Translations under genes and position numbers: made by a program
Source of the DNA: SKVR01 sp964453995
Lineage (GTDB): Bacteria; Bacteroidota; Bacteroidia; Bacteroidales; UBA7960
NCBI GenBank assembly: GCA_964453995.1
Contig: CAYVQC010000022.1
Coordinates: 1-60,307 of the forward strand
Direction: 5' to 3'
Length of the DNA: 60,307 nt
Part shown: positions 54,247-60,307 of the stretch, piece by piece
How the letters are laid out: each line of letters opens with the position of its first letter
How positions within the stretch are numbered: position 1 is the stretch's first letter
The notes under the pieces: model-generated
Databases searched by the model: none
Told to the model about the DNA's origin: nothing
What the model saw: only the letters and a program-made list of their open reading frames with translations

Positions 54247-54783
54247 ATTTTCTCCTTTTTTTGTTAAACAGACTGCAAAGAAAAAAACAAAAATCCGTAT
54301 AACCAACTTTTTTTTGCGTAAAATTTGCTAATGCTCTCTAATACACTGATTTGCTACTCCTTGCAGCCACATACAGCTTTAGTTTTGAGCATGTGGCGGC
54401 ACTGAGAAAAAGGTTGTAAAGTGCAGAAAAACAATGTGTAATCTTTCCATCAAACGTTTGATTATAACGGGGTCTTTTAAGGTCCATTTCATGTTTTTTG
54501 TCAAAAACACTCATTTTCCATCCTCTCACAACATGATCCTGCTCAGGAAACAAAAACTGAAGTCCTGATCTATGGTACTGGTTTTTTCCATAATTTTGAA
54601 CTTTTGGAGGTCACCAGGCGCCCAACCTGTTGAAGGATGCCACCCCACAGCAGGGCGGAGCAACTGCTGCACGCAGCATTACCGGCTCCCGGGTGCCATC
54701 ATCCCTGGAAGACAAGGGATGCTGGCAGGCAACCCAGGTGTCCCCTAAGGTATAGTTACTAAGAAAAGGCAATAGACCCGTTT
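54247..54783. other. Divergent spacer between acpP and the LTA-synthase-like gene
   Basis: About 540 bp. The left half (to ~54600) is AT-rich and carries no credible gene. The right part holds an unusual GC-rich element (54606-54746) described separately. No perfect -7 box is visible on the minus strand near acpP. Confidence 0.5.
54606..54746 (+). ncRNA. Unidentified candidate structured RNA element
   Basis: This is a GC-rich ~140-bp segment in an otherwise AT-rich spacer. Ends can pair imperfectly: ggaggtcacc (54606-54615) with ggtgtcccct (54737-54746), 8 of 10 positions. Inside are tgctg-cacg-cagca (about 54665-54678) and a strong hairpin of gcca-t-catccct / agggatg-c-tggc around the loop ggaagaca (about 54695-54726). 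The closed outer stem and nested hairpins suggest an RNA leader or small RNA ending ~37 bp before the downstream gene. I compared it with consensus features of SRP RNA, SAM, ZTP, FMN and TPP riboswitches from memory and found no match. The strand is not certain. Confidence 0.4.
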
Positions 54784-57126
54784 ATGAAATTCATTGGTAA
54801 ATTTTTCAGAGATTATGCCCCATATTCCTTCCTGGTTTTCTTATCCTATGGTGTTCTTTTTATCATGCGGGTGTGGGAAGGTTTTTATGCACAGGAGCCT
54901 GGTTCTGCCACTCACATCCTTAACGGCTTTGTCGGTGATCTACTGGTGATGAATGTTGTTTTGCTGATACTGTATTTTCCCTGGAAGATCATCGCCTGGT
55001 ACAACTCAGGGATAGCCGATGTTGTGGTGATGGTACTGGTGGCAGGTTTTTTCATGCTTCTTGCACCGGTGCAGGCATGGTACCTGCAAAATGATGAGCT
55101 TGCCAATGTGGCTTATTTCAACTGTTCCCTGCCAGCGGCATGGATACATGCAGTAACTGATATACATGTGCTTTCCCTTGTTTTTCCTTTCGTAGTTATT
55201 TTGGTTTGGGTGCTTGTATTGTATAACCGGGTCAGGAAATCTGCCGTTTCATTTCCGCCATGGCTGGGCAAGACCTTGCTGGTAATCCATATTGTATCTC
55301 TTCCCCTGGTGGTTGAGCTGGGTCTGAATACCGGCTTTTTAAACCTGAACCATTACAGGGTCAATAAGCCCTTTTATTTTGTCCATTCTGCTTTCGGTTG
55401 TTATGCCCAGAGCCGTGCTTCGCAGGAGCCCCCTCTTACGGGAACAGCGCTTTACCAAACTCAATGGGCGGAGGCTGAATTTCCCCTGGCAGAAGACTTC
55501 CCGCTCATGCGCACATACCAACCGGCATCCTGCCTCATACCCGTAAACGATTCTTTACCCATTGCTGCGGAAGGAACGTTGCCCAATATTACCGTTATTG
55601 TTGTAGAGGGGCTTGCCGCTGGTTTCCTTGAGCCCATTCATGGCGTCAGCTTTATGCCGTTTCTGCAACAGCTGAAAGGGGAAAGCCTGGATTTTGAAAA
55701 TTTTATGGCCAGCTCCCGCCAAAGACAGAATGCCCTGCCTTCCATCGCCGGTGGCCTGCCCTATGGGTCCGATGGCTTTACTCAACTTACCCTGCTACCC
55801 TATCATTTTTCGCTTTTTAATGTGCTGGCACACAATGGGTATCACACGGGCTACTATACAGGACAGTGGACCTGGGAAATGGCAGTGGATAAATTTCTGG
55901 AGTTTAATAATGTGGATGTGGTGGTGGATGCCGGTGATTTTCCGGCAGGCTACAACAGGGTGCTGGTGGGCGAGGATAATTATTTCTGGGGATACAACGA
56001 TGCCGATCTTTTTCAGTTGTATGGCCGTAAATTGAAACAACCTGCTGAAGCACCACAGTTTACCGTGTTGCAAACCGGGAGCATGCGTCCTCCCTTTGCC
56101 CTGGAAAATCCCCCATTGTACACCCAAAGGTTTGAAAATCTGCTGCAACAGGTAGAACAGGAAGATCAAAAGACATGGCTCAGGGAAAACCAACAGCAAC
56201 TTACCGCCATGATGTTTACCGATGATGTATTGAAGGACTTTTTTGCATCCACAGATCATCAGCAGGGCGAAAACAATACCATTTATATTATTACGGGCAA
56301 TGCTCCCATGGCTGGTCTTGCCCCGGAAAATCCCCTGGGGGCCTACCATGTGCCCCTGTTGATCCATTCTTCCCTGGTGGAACAACCCGGTATCATCTCC
56401 CAGCCTGCCAGCCATCACGACCTGTATGGGTCTGTGGTGGGGATGCTTGCTGCATACGATGGTTTTCTGCCGCCACCTTTTACCACTTCCCTGGGCAATA
56501 CGCTTTGCCCGGATCAGCACTCCCCGGCCACGGCCATCCCTTTCATGGGTAGGGATGGAGCGGTGTCGGAGATCCTTTACAATGGTTTTTTCCTTGATGC
56601 TGAAAAGCAGTTGTATAAAGTGGATGAGGGCACCACCCCAATGCCCCGGTCTGATGAGAAAACCCGGGACCAGCTGCAGGCTATGCTGGACGCCTTCAGC
56701 AGTGTAAACGACAGGGCCGTGACGCACCTGATGCCCGATTCTGTCTTCTTTGACTATTTCGGGTTTGATGTGCTTACCGATACGGCCTTCGCCGGCACAA
56801 GGATCAGGGATGAATACCGGGATATCATCCGGGATCTGCCGGTAGATGGCAACAGCCATTATATTGATGTGCGCCTGAGCCACCCCCAGGTTGCCCTGGA
56901 AGAGGTGTTCATCGTTTTTGAGCTGCGCAACGAAGCCGACAGTGTGCTGCAATGGCAGAATTTCGGAATCCCCCTGGAACGAGACGATTTCAGGGTTAGG
57001 ATCGTTTTGGAAGATCACCTTAAAGGCACAGAACCGGGATATGTCAATCTTTTCCTGTGGAATGAATCATCTATCCCTTACAGTTTCGACAGAATACGAA
57101 CCACCCTTTACCGCAAAACCCGGTAA
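54784..57126 (+). CDS. LTA-synthase/sulfatase-fold membrane protein, apparently catalytically degenerate
   Basis: This is a 780-aa protein with five N-terminal TM helices (residues ~15-200), the architecture of lipoteichoic-acid-synthase-like phosphoglycerol or phosphoethanolamine transferases, then an extracytoplasmic sulfatase-fold domain (~265-600) and a further ~150-residue C-terminal beta-rich domain. The first motif keeps the metal Glu (TVIVVEGL, E275). The usual catalytic Thr region reads SSRQRQNALPSIAGGLP (~310-326), with no Thr at the expected position; the THxPF block reads TGSMRPPF (~431-438); and the late DH metal pair (GDHG) reads ITGNAPMAG (~503-511). Most ligands therefore look lost. 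It lies 3 bp upstream of purN and separates purN from acpP. Role unknown. Confidence 0.75.
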   Translation: MKFIGKFFRDYAPYSFLVFLSYGVLFIMRVWEGFYAQEPGSATHILNGFVGDLLVMNVVLLILYFPWKIIAWYNSGIADVVVMVLVAGFFMLLAPVQAWYLQNDELANVAYFNCSLPAAWIHAVTDIHVLSLVFPFVVILVWVLVLYNRVRKSAVSFPPWLGKTLLVIHIVSLPLVVELGLNTGFLNLNHYRVNKPFYFVHSAFGCYAQSRASQEPPLTGTALYQTQWAEAEFPLAEDFPLMRTYQPASCLIPVNDSLPIAAEGTLPNITVIVVEGLAAGFLEPIHGVSFMPFLQQLKGESLDFENFMASSRQRQNALPSIAGGLPYGSDGFTQLTLLPYHFSLFNVLAHNGYHTGYYTGQWTWEMAVDKFLEFNNVDVVVDAGDFPAGYNRVLVGEDNYFWGYNDADLFQLYGRKLKQPAEAPQFTVLQTGSMRPPFALENPPLYTQRFENLLQQVEQEDQKTWLRENQQQLTAMMFTDDVLKDFFASTDHQQGENNTIYIITGNAPMAGLAPENPLGAYHVPLLIHSSLVEQPGIISQPASHHDLYGSVVGMLAAYDGFLPPPFTTSLGNTLCPDQHSPATAIPFMGRDGAVSEILYNGFFLDAEKQLYKVDEGTTPMPRSDEKTRDQLQAMLDAFSSVNDRAVTHLMPDSVFFDYFGFDVLTDTAFAGTRIRDEYRDIIRDLPVDGNSHYIDVRLSHPQVALEEVFIVFELRNEADSVLQWQNFGIPLERDDFRVRIVLEDHLKGTEPGYVNLFLWNESSIPYSFDRIRTTLYRKTR

Positions 57127-57129
57127 TCC

Positions 57130-57708
57130 ATGAAAAAAGTAAAGCTGGCAATATTTGCATCCGGCAGCGGCACCAATGCCGAAAATATGATCCGTTATTT
57201 CAGCAACCATCCCCGGGTGAAGGTTTCGCTCATTGTAAGCAACAATCCCGCAGCTTATGTGCTTGAGCGGGCCCGCCGGCACAATATCCCCTCTGTGGTG
57301 ATGGACAGGGACTTTCGCCGGTCGGAAGAAAAGGTAATGGAACTGTTGACCTCTTATGGCATAGATTTTATCGTCCTTGCAGGCTATATGCTGTTGCTGC
57401 CGGCATGGCTCATACAACATTACCCCAGGCGCATTGTCAATATCCATCCTGCCTTGCTCCCCGCCTATGGCGGCAAGGGCATGTATGGGGAGCATGTGCA
57501 CCATGCCGTGATCGACGCGGGTGAGCCTCGCTCGGGCATCACCATTCATTTTGTAAATGAACAGTATGACGAAGGTGATATCATCTTCCAGGCCCAGTGC
57601 CCGGTAATGCCGGAAGATACTCCAGATAGCCTGGCAAAGAAAGTGCATGAGCTGGAATATGAGCATTATCCCAGGGTAGTGGAGGAAATAATTGAAGGGT
57701 TGGCATAA
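57130..57708 (+). CDS. purN: Phosphoribosylglycinamide formyltransferase (PurN)
   Basis: PurN formylates GAR with 10-formyl-THF in de novo purine synthesis. The 192-aa protein has FASGSGTNAENMI (residues ~9-21, phosphate loop), the catalytic Asn/His in NIHPALLPAYGGKGMYG (~106-122), and TIHFVNEQYDEGDIIFQ (~136-152) with the catalytic Asp. Complete and normal in length. It begins 3 bp after the LTA-synthase-like gene and must be cotranscribed with it. Confidence 0.96.
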   Translation: MKKVKLAIFASGSGTNAENMIRYFSNHPRVKVSLIVSNNPAAYVLERARRHNIPSVVMDRDFRRSEEKVMELLTSYGIDFIVLAGYMLLLPAWLIQHYPRRIVNIHPALLPAYGGKGMYGEHVHHAVIDAGEPRSGITIHFVNEQYDEGDIIFQAQCPVMPEDTPDSLAKKVHELEYEHYPRVVEEIIEGLA

Positions 57709-57710
57709 AA

Positions 57711-57754
57711 AAAAGTGGTCAGATGACATTACGTTCATCCAACCACTTCTTTTA
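57711..57754 (+). terminator. Terminator between purN and the metallopeptidase gene
   Basis: A-run, then aagtggt (57713-57719) and accactt (57742-57748) with an internal gatga/tcatc stem, then cttttac. Because A- and T-rich tracts flank both sides, it can serve both convergent genes. Confidence 0.7.
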
Positions 57755-57819
57755 CCAGGCTTGCCTCAGTCCCTGTAGTTCAGGTCTTTGGCTTCCTGCT
57801 TGTTTTTCCCTTGCTTTAA

Positions 57820-59874
57820 TTACTGTAGTTTCTCCAACGCTTCTTCTACCGACCTGAGCAATGGCTCAGTCGAGATGGGCCCACCAACGGCATTGCGCAT
57901 CCATTCCTGGGGGACAAGCTTTCCCACGGTAAACATACGATCGGTTTCGGCAGCAAGGTTTTCCCCTTTTATGTGCTGCTCTATCTGGAACTCGATCAAA
58001 CGGCCCAGCGGATAGGCTGACAAATACAAAGGATAGCTGATCATATGGGAGTATATGGCCAGGATTGGTTCATCTTCGGTGCCAAAAACAGGTGCATAGT
58101 ATTTATTCCATACCTCTTTAGCGATGCGGATGGTTTCTTCCCTGAGTTGCTCTGCTGTAGCATCGGGGTTGTCGTACAGCCATTTCCACACTGCCATATC
58201 TACCAGCGATACGCCCATGATCTCGTAGCTGCCCCAGAATTTGTCCAGGGTGTTAAGGTATTCTACATTGGGTTCGTTGGTGTTGATGTCCAGCAACTGC
58301 AGGTCGCGTGTCTGGTAAATAAATGCCAGTGCTTCGGTAAAGGCGGTGTTGGGCACGCCGCTGAGCATGTAGTGGTCTACATCGTAAAGGGTGATGGTCT
58401 GTTCTACATTGTGGCCAAATTCATGGATGGCAATGTTGTAGCCTTTGTAGTCCATGCCGTCTTCCCCGATGCGGGTGCGCAGGCGCGACTTTTGCGAGCG
58501 CATCTGTGCCGGCCAGGCATGACCTGCTCCGCGTGATCCTTCCACGGTTACTTTATCGGCAATGTATGTTGCACGATCCTTGCTGTAGCCCAGCTTCACC
58601 AGTATTTTGGGCAGATCCCGCTCCATGGCTTCCGCATCAGGATAGAGCCGGCGGGTGAGGGCATCGAGGTATTCCTGGGAAATGGAGCTGCGGGCCTTAA
58701 AGCCATCGTACCAAATATCGAAGGGTCTGAGTTCGCGGCCCAGCCTGTTGCTGATCAGCGCGCCCACCTCTTTGGCCAGGGGTGAGCTCACCAGCCCGGT
58801 AAAGAGTTCTTCCACTTCCTGCATCGACATTTCAAGACCTTCATCAAAGGCGCGCCGGATGTAGGTGGGGTAGTTGGGATTGTAGGGGTCTGAAGCTTTC
58901 AGTGCCTGGAAGTTGTTTATCAGTTGCTGGTAGCGGGTGTCGGGTTCACGCTCGGTGCTTTGCAATTCGCCATTTTGCATAACAGTATTTTCAAAAGGAT
59001 TCCACTGGACTTCGGAATTGTTGATCACCGTTTGAGGGATATCCTGGTGGATGATACGCTGCATCACCTGGTAGATCATCTCCTGTTTTGGTAGGCCATT
59101 GTCGGCGCCATAGTTGGATTTGATCTCATCGCGCAGCCCCCAGTGGGTGATCAGGCTCATCCCATCGGGGAAGAGCTGTTCTCCTTCGTCATTGCGCAGC
59201 TGGTCCATCGGGATGTAGTATCCTGAAATATAGCTGTCACTTTCTGTGGATATTTTGGATATCTGCTGGCCTACCGACGCGGGTACGCGCGAGATGAACA
59301 CGTCTCCCATGCGGGCGTAGGCCCACTCACGACGGGTCCAGGAGTCGGCCATGCCGGCTTTTTCTTCCAGCGACCAGAAGGGGAAGTTCAGGATGGTGAT
59401 GAAAGCGATCTTGTTTTTGAAGAAATCATCGTAAAAATGGGCCATGGGGGAATAACCGGCAAAGATAAGGTCAACGGGTTGCAGGGGACCCCAGTCCAGG
59501 TGGAGGGGTTTGTTGAGCTCAACGTTGATCTGGTTGTTGTGGCCCCAAATGGCTTCAAAACTCCGGGAAAGCCCTTCAAAGAGTTTTTCGCGTTCTGCAG
59601 GGTCGTTTACAAAATGGGTAAGGCAGAACTGGCGGAATGCTTCCTGGTCACCGTCCTGTTCCGTCCACAGGGCAGCAGCCTGTTCCACCCCTTTCTGGAT
59701 GTAGGCCTGGCGTGCATTGCCGTGTTCGGTAATCAGCGAATCGATGGTCTGGCTGATGGTTTGCTCAGTAATCTCACCGTCGTGGGAAGTGTTTTTCTGC
59801 TGCTGTGCATCATCGCCGCAGGCGGCAAGTGTAAGTATGACTGCCATAAAAAGAATGTTTTTGATGATCGACAT
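57820..59874 (-). CDS. M3-like gluzincin metallopeptidase lipoprotein
   Basis: This is a 684-aa envelope protein. The N-terminus (MSIIKNILFMAVILTLAAC) is a lipoprotein signal with lipobox LAAC, followed by GDD. A large helical N-terminal half precedes HEFGHNVEQ with H484, E485 and H488, and a third zinc ligand candidate E514 (TEALAF) 26 residues after the second His, the spacing of M3 (thimet/Dcp-like) peptidases. The segment YNIAIHEFGHN..GVPNTAFTEALAF supports this. It is anchored outside the inner membrane by the lipobox, with an Asp at +2 that in E. coli would mean inner-membrane retention (the Bacteroidota rule differs). The substrate is likely oligopeptides. The gene stands alone with a candidate -7 box just upstream. 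Confidence 0.8.
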   Translation of the reverse strand: MSIIKNILFMAVILTLAACGDDAQQQKNTSHDGEITEQTISQTIDSLITEHGNARQAYIQKGVEQAAALWTEQDGDQEAFRQFCLTHFVNDPAEREKLFEGLSRSFEAIWGHNNQINVELNKPLHLDWGPLQPVDLIFAGYSPMAHFYDDFFKNKIAFITILNFPFWSLEEKAGMADSWTRREWAYARMGDVFISRVPASVGQQISKISTESDSYISGYYIPMDQLRNDEGEQLFPDGMSLITHWGLRDEIKSNYGADNGLPKQEMIYQVMQRIIHQDIPQTVINNSEVQWNPFENTVMQNGELQSTEREPDTRYQQLINNFQALKASDPYNPNYPTYIRRAFDEGLEMSMQEVEELFTGLVSSPLAKEVGALISNRLGRELRPFDIWYDGFKARSSISQEYLDALTRRLYPDAEAMERDLPKILVKLGYSKDRATYIADKVTVEGSRGAGHAWPAQMRSQKSRLRTRIGEDGMDYKGYNIAIHEFGHNVEQTITLYDVDHYMLSGVPNTAFTEALAFIYQTRDLQLLDINTNEPNVEYLNTLDKFWGSYEIMGVSLVDMAVWKWLYDNPDATAEQLREETIRIAKEVWNKYYAPVFGTEDEPILAIYSHMISYPLYLSAYPLGRLIEFQIEQHIKGENLAAETDRMFTVGKLVPQEWMRNAVGGPISTEPLLRSVEEALEKLQ

Positions 59875-59936
59875 GGGCTTGGTTTTTAAAGGTTTCGAAT
59901 ATGTTTTTGTGGCGTGATAAAAAATCGCCGGTGAAG

Positions 59937-59944
59937 CAAAAATA
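59937..59944 (-). promoter_or_regulatory. Candidate -7 box of the metallopeptidase gene
   Basis: The minus strand reads TATTTTTG, a perfect TAnnTTTG match about 63 bp before the start at 59874. No upstream element is clear. Confidence 0.35.
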
Positions 59945-60307
59945 CAATTTTTGGGAATAGAACGACAGGATGGTTGTGTCTTTCCTCACCCCTTTAAGCT
60001 TTCCCTAAGGGAAGGACGAAGGAGCCGGGGCAGTGCGGGGACATTTCGTGGTCAAGAGTGCAAATAAATGCTGTCTCATCAACGCACCAAACCGCCAAAC
60101 CAGCACTGCCTGCAGCCCCCCTGCCTGTAGGGGGGCGCCCAAAGGGCGGGGGTCACATCGGCTGAAAATCCGGGGTATTTCTACCCGGAAGTTTCCAGTT
60201 CCTTTGGAAGTTGGAAGTTCCTTGCTCCGTTTTCCGTCTTTAGATTGTAGATTGCGCCCATCGGCCTTGCGAAAATCCCGTAGCAAAACAAGTGAACGGA
60301 ACGTCCG
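59945..60307. repeat. GC-rich intergenic tract with stacked hairpins
   Basis: The right-hand end of the window holds no credible gene. It includes the palindrome ttccctaagggaa near 60002, then two adjacent hairpins: cccccct-gcctgt-agggggg (60116-60135) and cgccc-aaa-gggcg (60136-60148), followed by a ggaagtt-type direct and inverted repeat run (about 60187-60220). The composition differs sharply from the neighbouring AT-rich spacers. It looks like a dispersed REP-like element, but only a search of the rest of the genome could show copies. Confidence 0.5.

Noticed and set aside
54338..54553. 71-aa reading frame on the minus strand upstream of acpP
   Set aside because: It lies in the divergent spacer with no similarity, weak composition and no supporting neighbour. 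Not listed as a gene.
54606..54746. SAM-I or ZTP riboswitch or SRP RNA
   Set aside because: Short pieces look similar (GGTGCCA..ATCC; GGAAGACAAG; GGAA loop), but the required order, P1 pairing and core motifs are missing. Kept only as an unidentified structured element.
55795..57018. 407-aa minus-strand frame opposite the LTA-synthase-like gene
   Set aside because: Long, but it mirrors a gene with clear TM and sulfatase-fold features, and its residues show the His/Gln/Gly bias of an antisense frame.
60005..60286. Open reading frame of 93 aa on the minus strand
   Set aside because: It crosses the hairpin tract, has no recognisable domain, and its composition follows the GC-rich DNA. Treated as chance.
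1..60307. tRNA, rRNA, CRISPR arrays, transposase or phage structural genes
   Set aside because: I looked for TpsiC-loop and repeat-spacer patterns and for IS-type coding regions. The only tRNA-like match (ggttcgaatcc near 28286) is inside a histidine kinase gene. The holin-X-like gene is a chromosomal family and does not indicate a prophage.

Overview
The window is a piece of a Bacteroidota chromosome, and probably of a Bacteroidales/Marinilabiliales-type organism, although the exact lineage cannot be fixed from the sequence alone. The evidence is: two secreted proteins with type IX secretion (T9SS) C-terminal sorting domains; SprB-type adhesin repeats; families largely confined to this phylum (DUF5686, DUF3098); the purN / acpP-fabF-rnc neighbourhood; and perfect copies of the Bacteroidota -7 promoter box (TAnnTTTG) upstream of many genes. 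Overall it is chromosomal backbone. I see no CRISPR array, tRNA, rRNA, transposase or phage genes.

Layout. 1-8.5 kb holds the 3' part of miaB, convergent with a minus-strand housekeeping run: a large outer-membrane DUF5686 protein, ftsX, DUF3098, uppP, truB, and queA-ispD with its own good promoter. 8.6-16.8 kb is a set of single genes: a tocopherol-cyclase-like protein, an HD hydrolase, an SDR, a membrane metallophosphoesterase, a three-gene envelope cassette (YtxH, holin-X-like, 86-aa protein), cytidine deaminase, a ChaN-like haem-binding protein and a MurG-like glycosyltransferase. 17-26.3 kb holds two T9SS cargo proteins (a beta-helix protein and a 1557-aa SprB-repeat protein closed by a strong terminator), with dprA and inorganic pyrophosphatase between them. 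26.9-36.1 kb is a signalling block: two very large multi-PAS/GAF hybrid histidine kinases flank a REC-PAS-HisKA_3 protein whose ATPase domain looks degenerate. xseA follows closely. 37.6-44.3 kb is on the minus strand: a secreted aspartic-protease-like protein without intact catalytic motifs, an active/inactive M16 peptidase pair, and dnaX. 44.4-47.3 kb is a threonine dehydrogenase-tatD-asparaginase operon. 47.5-52 kb holds a GlcD/GlpC-like FAD + Fe-S fusion oxidoreductase and a YihY/BrkB membrane protein. 52-57.7 kb holds acpP-fabF-rnc, divergent from an LTA-synthase-like membrane protein followed by purN. 57.8-60.3 kb holds an M3-like metallopeptidase lipoprotein, then a GC-rich intergenic tract with stacked hairpins.

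No complete, clearly new multi-gene system stands out. The most unusual signals are a recurring theme of degenerate enzymes (HK-like protein at 30.8 kb, LTA-synthase-like protein at 54.8 kb, aspartic-protease-like protein at 37.6 kb, M16 partner at 38.7 kb, and XseA with a key Asp replaced), an unexplained structured GC-rich element at 54.6 kb, a perfect 11-bp dyad around the predicted dnaX promoter, and the hairpin-rich tract near the right end.
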